Below, piece after piece: positions 48,401 through 59,472 of a stretch of DNA of 64,000 nt. Position numbers and translations under genes: made by a program. Numbering within the stretch: the stretch's first letter is position 1; every line of letters begins with the position of its first letter. The notes beneath the pieces are model-generated. The model was not told the origin of the DNA. It ran no database searches and was given only the letters and a program-made list of their open reading frames with translations. Origin of the DNA: Branchiostoma floridae (lineage: Eukaryota; Chordata; Leptocardii; Amphioxiformes; Branchiostomatidae); NCBI RefSeq assembly GCF_000003815.2, contig NC_049986.1, forward strand, positions 12,492,089-12,556,088. Reading direction: 5' to 3'.

Positions 48401-51400
48401 CACTACTGGACACATCAGTGCAACACTCTCCACACTTTGACTGGGTAGTGGCTCATATTGGGTAAGGATGATCCCTACTAATGTGGAGAAGTGACATAGA
48501 AGATGTTCTCTCTCCACAATGAAGTTGGCTTCAGAGTGAAGTTGTACTCCTAGTGCCATTTTACTACAGAGATCATGCAAGGCACCTAAAGTTTGTTAGT
48601 GAACCATGATTTTTTAGATATTGAAAACATACAATTTTTTTCAATCATGAAGGACAACATCAATTTTAAGGATAGTTGAGCTTTGTTCCAGGTATAGTGA
48701 AAACTCCATAAACACATACAATGTAGCTCACATGTATGTTATTTAAAAGTGAATGTACTCAATTCATTCAATGCAACATGTATCTTTTCTTTAACCTGTA
48801 TCATGCTCTACTATTCTCTTGCTCTAGCTGAAGTGGCCCTGTGTGACCCAAGGGCTATAGAGAAGGAGATTGATATCACCCTAAACACTGAAAGGTGTTG
48901 GAAGGGTTTTAACTCACTAGGATATTGTGTTCTGTTTAGGTCATCCTTCCCCAACACCATCATCACCCGGGTCCTGTCATGTGGTCTGAAGGACTTCTGC
49001 AGCCACAGCAGCAGCCAGGTGACGGAGAGCCACGTGCCCAAGCTGGCGTCTGTGGTGGGCATCCTGGGACACCTGGCCGCTCACCATGCACAGGACATCA
49101 GGGAGGCTCTGCTGCAGCTCTTCCATGTAGGGGCTGGCTAATGTTCTGTATTTTACTGCCTGATATACATGCAGTGAAAATCATGGCCTATATGACCACT
49201 CTTTTGGTCGTCCCTTAGTTGGTGATCCCTGTGTCAATCAATGATAGCATTGCAATTAGCTGTCCAACCAATGGGAGAGTGACTGTGTTTTTTTAATTTT
49301 TTTTTAATTCTCCTGTCGATTTGACAGATAAGCAGGCATTTGCTTGTTTGCCTGACCTGCACATGACTTTTTAAGGTGAAGGAGGGGTGTGCAATTCCTT
49401 CTCCACCCTCTCGTCTATTGGAGCAGTAAGTCTCACAGGGGCAACTGTATGCAACATGTGAGGCGGCTCCAGCAGATGCAGCTTTGTTGTTCGGAGTTTC
49501 CGTCTCCTAGGAGGACTTCCGACCAAGGATGTAAGGGGTTCCTCCTACCCCCGACTCGTGTCATGGCGGGTGCGTCATGCCCGAACGTACCCCTAAGGCC
49601 TGTCTCAGCCACAAAGGCCTGCCACTGCCACTAGCCGCAGCTAGATACTTATTTACACCTGAGTTAAGGGAGGAAAGTCGTGTTTGCCTTTCCCAAGGGC
49701 ACAAGATCGGTGGCACGGCAGGCGGGTGACACGGCAGGCGGATTCGAACCCGCCATCTCTCGGTCTTGAGCCGAACATGCTGCCACTGCGCCACGCGGTC
49801 CCACGGTAACTGTGTGTAACTTGTATTTTACAGGTCATCATTCATTGCAACTCTCTCTCTTCTTGAATATGTTTGGGATTTTTTTTCACAGGTTAGCCTA
49901 AGTGAGGGTAAACAGGAACAGTACACTGTGCCCTTCCTGCTGGAGCTGGCCACCATGTCTCCCATGCTACTCAGGGTCATCACAACTGAACTGGTAGACT
50001 CTTGTAAGTGATAATGTTCATCATACATACTTACTGCTTCATCTGCTTGTTACCAAGCACATAGTAAGATTATGGTACTTGGACACACCCACTAGCCCAA
50101 TGGCTGCATGGAAAGTATTCATAATCATTTATAGAGACATGAAATATCAAAAGTCGTTTTTTTTATAAGTAGATTCGTTTTCTTGTCACAGAGTTCTTAC
50201 TAACACGTAGAACTGCCAGGTAAGTAAGTCATACAGAGCATACCTTTAGCTATCTTGAGTTGAGCAGAAAAGATATTTAAATGATGTTTCTGTACCTTCC
50301 ACAGTGAGCGCTGATGTTCTAAACCAATTGGCAAGGCAGTTATCAAAAGGAAGGTCCAAGGCAGACATGGAAGGGTACGGATGAAATTCTCATATCAATG
50401 TCAAATTATTTCTTTAGACAACAATAGGGTGATCAAACCTTAGTATGAATGCTTTTCAGCACAAGGATGTGATGTTTTTATTGTTGATAACAATAATAAT
50501 GTTTTGCTGTCATGCAAAACCAGAGACAGAGCATATATGAATATTACCAGAAGTAGCATTTGTGCTGTGTGAATGTTGTTCAGCAACGGGGGCAGGGCAT
50601 ATGTGAATGTGTATGATAGACACAGCATGCATGTATGTGCATGGTTATATGTTGTTCAACACCAGGGGCAGACCATGTGCACATGTGTATGACAGAGATG
50701 CATGTAAGTGTGTATGGTAGGTGAATGTTTTTCAGTACAAAGGACAGGCATGTGTGAATGTGTATGATATAGAGATAGTATGTGAGTGGTAAGTGAATGT
50801 TGTTCAGCACCAAGGACAGGACATGTGGACATGTGTATGACAGAGATGCATGTAAGTGTGTATGGTAGGTGGATGTTTTTCAGTACTAAGGACAGGACAT
50901 GTGTGAATGTGTATGACAGAGAGAGAGTGTGTTGTAAGTGAATGTTGTTCAGCACCAAGGACAGGACATGTGTACATGTGTATGACAGAGATGCATGTAA
51001 GTATGTATGGTAGGTGAATGTTTTTCAGTACAAAGGACAGGCATGTGTGAATGTGTATGATATAGAGATAGTATATGAGTGGTAAGTGAATGTTGTTCAG
51101 CACCAAGGACAGGACATGTGGACATGTGTATGACAGAAATGCATGTAAGTGTGTATGGTAGGTGAATGTTTTTCAGTACTAAGTACAGGACATGTGTGAA
51201 TGTGTATGATAGAGATAGTGTGTGAGTGGTAATGAATGTTGTTCAGCACCAAGGACATGGCATGTGTGTACGTGTATGACAGAGAGAGGGTGTGTGGTAA
51301 GTGAATGTTGTTCAGCACCAGGGACAAGACATGTTTGGATGTGTATGAGAGGTTGTGTTTATGTTGTTCAGAACCAGAGACAGGACATGTTTGAAAATTT

Positions 51401-54400
51401 ATGATGGTGATAGTGTGTGTGGTAGGGGAATGTTGTTTAGCACCAGGGACAGAACCAGTTTGAATGTTAATCAGCTATGATCAGACAATTGTATACAGTA
51501 TGTGTGTGTGAGATTTGACTTGCTGCTCTCCTACTCTTCATGTCTATTGCTGTTACCATGAAGAATTGCCATGCAGAATTGACAACCATGTCATCTGATT
51601 CCAACCTCCAGACTAATATCCCTGGTTGTTCACCTCATCACCAAGACTGGCAGTGGCTGCCAAAAGGTCCTGAAGTTCCTACTGGATACTGCCTGTCCAA
51701 TGGATCAAAAAGGTAGGTGATATATATAACCATATGGTCCAGAAATATGCAGAATAAACTTTAAGTTTAAGGCTTATAAACGACTGGAAATTTTGTTTCA
51801 ACTGCTGGTTGTAAAATGTGTAAACTATTTGATTCAAACAATTGTGTTTTGAATAGGGTTGGGATCAGGATTATTGAAACTTGAATGTCTCTGCCTTCAG
51901 GTGAAGTGCCACTGGATCCTGCAGTGCAGCACACATGCACAGTTATTCTGGTATGTATAGTTTGTGTTGAGTTGTAAAGTCTAGATAAAGATTCTTATCT
52001 GCCTAAATGCTTAGGTCAGGTCTAGCCCTTTCCTGCTCTGATGCTAAAGAGGATCATTTTGAAAATATTTTCTTTCTTGATTTTAGGCACATCAAATCTA
52101 ATGTTGTACAAAAACATTAATTATAAGTCTGACTCTGTTGTACTCTACAGTAAGTCGTTGATCATGTACAACTGAACAGTATGACACTCACAGCAACAGA
52201 CTCTTTCTTCATCTTTTGCTACAGCTGTGCATCCTTAATCATCACTAACCCGTCTTGACATTAGTACCTTACTTTACATGTACCTCAGCCCCTTAGTAAC
52301 TCCTGTGCCTTTAGGGCACATTGGGCCTTCCACCCTGCCCAGTTCTAATCTTCTCTCTAGTACACTATTCTTTAAAGACTACCAACTATATTTCTTGTTG
52401 AAACTCTACTTTTCTGTTCCACTAGAACACCCTGGTATCAGACCTACAGAAGTTGGTGTTTGGCAGGGCCCAGCAGGGAGACATTACAGAGATCCTGTTC
52501 CTCTCAGAGCTGCAGGCACACAGGACACACTTGTGTCAGGAGATGCTATCGGTCAATGGTAACAGGTAAGAAACTGTCAATCACAAGAAAATACAGTGTA
52601 CATTTATATATGACATAGATGTTTGGGAAAGATGCAGTTAAGAAAGCTTGTGTAGTACAATGTATGTCTGCCTCAATATTAACTTTTTCCCCTGTACTAT
52701 ATTGTAAATTTTTGTAAAGACCCGAAAAGCTTGTACTGTTTTGTTTTCTTTTGCTTAGTATTGGTAAGTAATACATGAAGCTTACTGTATGACTGTGTTT
52801 GAGTCAGACAGTGGTGGCTGGTCCAGATCCTGAGGCTGCTGGGCTGTCACCTTGGTGAGAGTTGTGCTGCAGACATCGTGACCTTCAACCTCCAACATGC
52901 TCAGTCTCAACAACAGGTATTTATGTACACTTGTCACATATTCAACAGTCAATTGAACACATCCAGATACATAGTCACAGTCACATGTCTCACTACATGT
53001 GTGGGATGTTTGAAATTTCCCATCCAAAATTTCTTGTTTGAAAAGTTCTGAAACGTTTATTAGACCTGTTTAGCAGCATATTAATTTTGAGTACTTTTAG
53101 CAATTGGTGTTTGAAAGACGTACATGTTTGTACACTCTAAATGGAAGAGGCACATTTACTGGGTTCAACTTTAGTTGAGACTGCTCAACTGGTGCTTGGA
53201 TTAATGTATTCTTGTATGTTTTGGTATAGCTGAGTAGACACTTCATAGCATGTATAGTTTTTATTTTTGCAACATGTACATGTACATTTGTACATAAATT
53301 CAATCTGAATTCTGACTTTTAAAGTGGTCACATTGCACATTTTGTTTTCTGTGTAATTCTGATGTAGGAAACATAAACTTAGTAACTGATGATTGGCAAC
53401 CACTTTGGGGCATAACAGAAGAGCTGCATTGACATGTTTCCTTATCTTACCCATTGCACCACCTGGTACAGCTGGGGCTACTACTGGAGCTGCTGGAAGG
53501 GTTCCAGTGCTGCCTGCCTGACGTGACAGGTGCAGCTGTCTGCAGGTGCATGGACTCTCTACAGACAGGGACGCTCAACAACACACAGGTCAGTACTAGT
53601 CTATTATATGGACTCACTACAGACAGGCACCCTCAACAATACACAGGTGAACACTTTTGTACCAGTAGGTATACAATTTGGATATCTTAGATGCTTTCCT
53701 CAGGATGACTGCACCCATTGAACTCCACCCACCTTTGGACCCATCTTTACATGTATGTCATGCCTCCATAGGATGGCTACTACTAGTGCCTCACTACTTT
53801 TGCTCTGATATGATAACTTTTCATTATGTACACCACTATTTATTATCACATTTAATGCTGGACCATGCATGCATACACGTAACACACTTCACAACTTTGA
53901 TTGTAAAACAGGCAAAACACAAATACTGCCATCTTTCATGTATTTTGCAGGCAAGCAGACTGTTGGCGAATATTGTTCACCTGCTCAAGAGTGAGGACAT
54001 GGGAAAAAGGCATTTCAGGTAAATATTCCCTTTTAGGCCAAGTGCACATTTTATTTACTATTGTGGATGAAGGAAGGAAATGCCACCCTCAGTATGCATT
54101 AAAATGTGTCATCCCAGGCCCCTAGATATATATTTGTGTAGAAACGTTGTTTCCTGTTTCCAGCTACAAATATAACTATCATATGGTATCTTTAGTTATA
54201 TCATATCCTTAAAAATACAAACTTTCACATGAATTTGATCCTGTTTTTCTAAATGTATTTGATGTGTATAGGGACCAGAGTTAACTTCATGTTATTGAGT
54301 CAAACAAAATTTATTTGTTAACTTTCAGGTGGCAGCTACAGGAGGCCATCCTGCTGCACCTGCAGCCCATGACATCCCAGCTGGAGCACAGCTGCCTCCA

Positions 54401-57400
54401 GGTGGCTGCCAAGGCCATGCAGATCCAGGCCATCGTGGGCTTACCTGCCAAACCCACCACACCTGCCCTCATTCACACCTGCCTGGCAGCTGTCAGGTGT
54501 TTCTTCAGGGTGCTGCATGATACAGGTGTGATAATTTTCTATAGTTAAAATAACAGAGCAAGGTTGATCTATGCTATCATTTTGAACAGTTGTTTCCTAT
54601 AATTGTAATTTCTTATAAGTTGTATGAGAACTTGTTCTCTGTACATTGCAACTTGTTATTTGCTCGAGAAGATAAAGTTTTCTTAAAAATCATGGCTACC
54701 ATGTAAAACTCTCTCCAATAAGATTTCTCCAGTGTCACTGACGCATCCTCACTGACGAAAGACATTGGATGGTTGTCTGAAACATCTGACCATTTCCAAA
54801 ATAATATCCAGTTGCTTGAGTAACTGCTTTTTGGGGTATCTTATTTCCTTGATGTCTAACCTTCATTGATGCATGGCTTAATCAGTTAAATGCCAAAGCA
54901 ACTGTCCCAAAATCATTTGCAGTCTGGATCCTACTAATGTTCTGTAGTCTAAAGTTACAGACATCTAAATCTATTTTCATATCACTGTTGTGATGTTATG
55001 TGATACAGTGTTATTATTGTGTGTTTCAGACCTTGAGGAGAAGATAACAGTTATCCAGTACTGTAAGGTGTACCTGTCCCATCTGTGTGGGGTGCAGCTG
55101 GGACAGACACTGGTTATACGGCATCTGGTAAAGGGTATGCTGGACAAGGTGAGGATAAGACAGGAGGGCATTTGTACAATAAAGGACTGTTGTGCTGACA
55201 ATTAAATGTTTTCATAACATATAATAATGCATTACAAAGGTTTTGCTTATGATGAAAAAATAAAAAAATTGTACCAAGGAAATGTTCCTGCTTTTGATTT
55301 ATATTACTTTTATACCTTAACTCTTGTATCTGTTATTTTTAGGAAAATGCAGTGTTATTTGGAGCTAAGGTGAAAGGTAAGTCAACTTTTATGAATCATA
55401 TCCTCTGAGAAAGTCACAATATCTTTCAAATTTTACTGTATAACCTTCCAATATACCAAATGGGTAATTCCCAACATAATACAAGGATTTGTATACTATT
55501 AGGTACTAGTACCATGTAGTCAATATTGACCTAAGGAGGCCATATGAAATGTAAGAAAGATGCGACCAACACAGTTCTGAACTTAATTCTACATTGTGTA
55601 CATGTACATGTAGATTATTCCAGTGGTGAGAGCAGTGAGGGCCAGTCCTCCCTCCTGCAGCAGAACATCCAGCTGGGCCGCTCCAGCACACCAACAGTCT
55701 TCCACGCAGGAGTCATCGGCAAGGGGCTCAGACCTAAGCCTGATGCCAAACAGTTGCCAAGTGTAAGTTCCTCAACATATTTAGAGGTCCTACATGTATG
55801 TTTTACTATAGTATGTTAGTAAGTCTATCATATGCATTTATATTAGGTGCTTGGTAATTTGTAACATTAGCCATTTCAGATAGTGACCTAAAACATTGGC
55901 CCCATGTATGTGAGAGCTTCAGTCATTAGCCTCAAATGTCAGTCCCTTGTACATAAAAGAAGCCATCACACATGTCTAGAAGTGTAAGGATGACCCAGTG
56001 TGCTTGACTAGATTATAGATATCCAAGCCACAACACAACCGCATTACACTACATGTACAATGTAGGTAGTGAAAAAGCATTGTGCTTTGTCATTAGTTTG
56101 AGGTCGACCAGAAAGAAAAATACAGCCAAGGATGAGGGTTATATGTCCTGTCCTTTGTGCTGAACAGCATTCACGTTCTAGATGCAGTGTTTCACCGATT
56201 ATAAAATCCATTGATTCCCCTCTGAAGTTTGGTTTTATTTTTGCAGTTTTTAGAACGACTTCTCTAATGCAAATTCATGACACTGTGAACATACCATTCC
56301 GATGTATTACTAACTTAAGAATTGTTTCAACCTTGAACTGAAAATGCTGCAAAAACCTACAGTACATCATGTATATAATTGTTACATCCAAATGAATGAT
56401 TCTCCTGCAGGACCAGGTAACAGGTAGTTGCCAGGCAGTTCTGGATGTCCTGTACACCTGTACCCTCCACGAGCACCACCACGCCTCCATCCCCAAACAT
56501 GAGGAGGACAGGATGGACACCTCCGACAGTCGCGTGGAGAGAAGGAGGATATCCTCATCAGGTTGGGGACGGTCTAACGCCAAACAATTTTCTTTTTAAT
56601 TGGACACAAATAAAGCTGATGAATATAAACATTCTTGCACACTGGAGCTTCAACATTAAGTACATATTTAGATTATAGAAAATTTCTTACAGCAGGCACA
56701 ACTTTATATCTATATCCATTGCCCATTGTCAGTGTTTTCCGAGCTGCAACTCTTTTCTTGACTTTTTTAGGCTCAAGAACTCTTGCATTACTGGTTGTAG
56801 AACTGGTCTGCCCAGATGTCATCCAAGCCCCCACAGACTGGCCTGATGAGGAGTTCACCAAGTACACTGTAGAGAGGTATATGTGGTCTTCTTTTCAATG
56901 TCAAATAAAAAAAGGACATTCATATGACATTGTGTGTGTGTGTGTGTGTTGTCCTTGTGTTATTTTCAAAATTTGTGGAAGCAATGTCCATTGCCAACTC
57001 AAGCTTTCTTTGCAGAGATTTACACATTACAAGAAAGTTTAAGGAAAATCCAATACTTTGGGACATCTTGAAGATGGTAGCAGAAGGCAAGTATCATTTT
57101 TACTGTCTCTTAATGTGATTTCAGCTCAGAATTTCCTCTATTTTTTAGATGAACTTTTTTCCATGGGTGTACATGTAATGTATTATTCTGTACTGTCTTG
57201 GTTTGAAACTGATTTGAAGTTCATATCTTGACACATTGAAATTGCTTGTGTATGACAGGGAGAACAGCACTGTGTCACTGTGCAATACTGCTGAGTAGTG
57301 TGATCTCCACCCTGATTACCCACTGGGAGGGTTCACGTAGCAGCGTGACAGCTGACACTCTATGGCACCTCCGGGCATCATGCAAGGCGCTGGAGTGTAT

Positions 57401-58582
57401 GGGGGAGGTGAGCAGCTACATTTGTGTGACTGGGTAAAGTTTCTCACTGATGTGGCCTCACAGGGCTCAAATGCCCGTCTGCAACTTGCAAAAGAATTGA
57501 TAAGATTGCAGAAAAAGTTAAACATTTTGTAATTTGAGCCCTGGTTTGCTAGTTCCTTTCTGCAAGTCAAAAAGGCTATTTTTAACCTCCTCGCTTTATG
57601 CCACCCTTCGAGATTGAAAAATTTCCTTTCAACTGTTGTGACAAGCAAATTGTGTTAATATGTTTTCAATTATGATATTTTGTAGGCTTTGAACCATAGG
57701 TTGAAAATTAAGTGTTTGGCTTGTATTTTGTTGAATATGCTGATCCATGTTAATCTTTATTGTCTTAGTTTATAACAGAATTACATGTGTATGTTTACAA
57801 CTTGATTACTTGTTCTATTCCAGGCCCATCTCCTGCCGGCTCCGCTGGGTTATGTTTCAGAACTGTTCCACATCGTGACTCCATATGAGGTGGCACTCCT
57901 GCTCAGGGAGGTTTGGAAGTTTATGGTGGTAAGTCTGGTTCAATTCAACGTGTAATAGTGTTTGTTCTTGTGACAAGACATATCATTTTGCATTGGTGCT
58001 GTATTAAAGTTTCACTGTATTAAAGACTGAATTATCCTACCAAAAAGAATTCTTAACGTATGTTGTGTGTCTCTTGTATTTATTTTTAATTAGAGTGGAT
58101 TTATTTTACATACTTGCTTGTATAAATGTAAACCAAGTGATGAAATATTTTAAAACTGTAGTTCTAGTACCAAAACCATTGATAATCACTTCATCGATAT
58201 CTTTCCACAGGAAAATCCACCTTCACCAGAACTGTACAGTATGAGGGACATCACTGGACGACCAATCAGATTCTTCAACCCAGGTAAGACAGCTAAGTGA
58301 AAAGTACAATCTATCCTCAGTAGTATGGCTTTGCTTCAAAGTCACAATCTCATATTGCAAAATCGGGATTGCTAGCCACTAGAACATTATATACACCGCA
58401 TGTACTTACTAGTGTAAACTGAACATATGATACTAGTAATATGAAGACAATATGTCATTGTCTGCAATAACAATGTTATATTTGCAGACCTGTAAAGGAA
58501 GCACCTTGCAGTGGTACTTTCCATCCTCCACAGCAACATCCCCAAACTTGGTCACCTCTACTCCAGATTTCAACTTCAGTAA
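45416..58582 (+). CDS. INTS5: Integrator complex subunit 5, 27 exons, 929 aa
   Basis: Exons: 45416-45469, 46420-46624, 46882-46985, 47275-47326, 47700-47756, 48023-48068, 48369-48461, 48940-49126, 49892-50003, 50305-50374, 51612-51712, 51901-51950, 52426-52565, 52808-52916, 53472-53588, 53951-54018, 54329-54525, 55030-55148, 55343-55376, 55614-55762, 56411-56561, 56771-56876, 57016-57086, 57259-57407, 57824-57928, 58211-58283, 58512-58582. Frame holds throughout (2790 bases). INTS5 is a helical-repeat scaffold subunit of Integrator, the nuclear complex that cleaves snRNA 3' ends and attenuates paused Pol II. Conserved blocks include [67 protein letters not shown] and GRTALCHC. The last exon encodes [19 protein letters not shown] and was chosen over a nearer AG that would stop after two residues. 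Intron 23 uses a GC donor. Human INTS5 is about 1019 aa. Confidence 0.95.
45720..46260. repeat. Degenerate CATC-rich minisatellite in INTS5 intron 1
   Basis: Short phrases such as gcatctgtgcaagctgcatc, catctgtcc and catccatccctgc recur with spacing of about 15-24 bp, broken by an AT-rich TTAT run at about 46070-46130. The long open frames here are by-products of the repeat. Confidence 0.6.
49380..49805 (-). repeat. tRNA-headed SINE in INTS5 intron 8
   Basis: On the minus strand, about 49800-49730 reads as a tRNA-like head: TGGCGCAGTGGCAGCATG (A box), an anticodon arm with loop CTCAAGA, and GGGTTCGAATCCGCC (B box). The body contains CCCTTGGGAAAGGC and ACGACTTTCCTCCCTTAACT, then CAGGTGTAAATAAGTA. 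These phrases resemble widely distributed invertebrate and deuterostome SINE bodies. The outer boundary is uncertain. Confidence 0.65.
50440..51475. repeat. 72 bp-period minisatellite in INTS5 intron 10
   Basis: About 13-14 copies of a unit of 70-76 bp. The most constant parts are AATGTTGTTCAGCACCAAGG then acaggacatgtg and gtgtatgacagagat. Two subtypes alternate (GTTGTTCAGCACC and GTTTTTCAGTACT), suggesting expansion as a higher-order dimer. Open frames through it on the minus strand encode repeated His-Thr-rich peptides and are not genes. Confidence 0.85.
53604..53652 (+). repeat. Partial duplication of the end of INTS5 exon 15
   Basis: TATGGACTCACTACAGACAG then gcaccctcaacaatacacag plus gtgaac repeats the last 40 bases of exon 15 and its donor, 58 bp downstream, with few changes. 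Use of this second donor would add 58 bases and break the frame. Confidence 0.7.
56125..56170 (-). repeat. Single inverted copy of the intron 10 minisatellite core
   Basis: On the minus strand this reads AATGCTGTTCAGCACAAAGG then acaggacat, the constant core of the 72 bp repeat at 50.4-51.5 kb. It sits alone in INTS5 intron 20. Confidence 0.6.
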
Positions 58583-59472
58583 CTTTCTTCAATGTTTCAA
58601 AAATGATGTGTCCCAACAATTTTGTATACATGGTTCTAAAAAGGTATTAAACTATGTATCAGGATAATTGAGAGGACAGTTACATTGTACATACAAAGTA
58701 ATATGTAGAAGGATTGAGATGGATTACATGTATATACACTTAATACATTTTCAGTGTATTGATGTAGTTTAACCTTAAGCACACTGAAATAGTCATTTGA
58801 TTGGCAATTCTCTATTAGTTACAGTGTTAGGCAGCAGGGAGAAAGTTAAAAGCTGCTGGGACATAGTGCTCACAAAAGCACATACATGTAGCTCTAGAAA
58901 CATTGTCTACAATGTATTGTAGATGGATGTTAACAATGCGTGAACACTACATAGAATAAATTATAATGAATATAAAGTCACAGTTCCAATTTTCCAAAGA
59001 ATGAACTTAATACATTTTCATGCCAAATGGTATAATCTAGTTTACACATTTAAAGACGAACTAATTCGAGACATTAGATGAATTGCCATGTATTTTTGAT
59101 TTACATGGGTACAGTTGGTTGAATTGGCAATGAACTGGCAGAGATGACACATGGTACTGTAAAACTTGTAATAAAATGTTGCAGAAGTGATCATGACTAG
59201 CCACTGCTTTTTTAAAATCACAAGTTAAACCCCAACAAAAGCAGGATATCTACTGCTCTGATTCTTGCACTGAAATCAGCTACAGAATATGCTATATGCA
59301 ATTTAGTATCTACCATAATTTACATGCATGCCATGGAGCTAGCATCTCTTTGCCACCAGCTAAACTTAGCCTGGATACCATCCGAGTATAAGAAGCCCCA
59401 GGTGAAATTAGATGGTACCCAGGCTAGCTTAACTAAGACTGTCTATCTCTAGCTGTATTGACATCTTCTAGA
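58583..59472. other. Convergent intergenic region between INTS5 and the TRIM gene
   Basis: AT-rich sequence containing the 3' UTRs of both genes. A hairpin at about 59368-59432 (TAGCCTGGATACCATC and its near-inverse gatggtacccaggcta) is the only structured feature I see. Confidence 0.4.

Noticed and set aside
50440-51327. His-Thr-rich minus-strand proteins
   Set aside because: Translation of the 72 bp minisatellite inside an INTS5 intron.
58490-58500. AG at 58490 as the last INTS5 acceptor
   Set aside because: It would end the protein after two codons; the acceptor at 58511 restores the conserved family C-terminus in frame.
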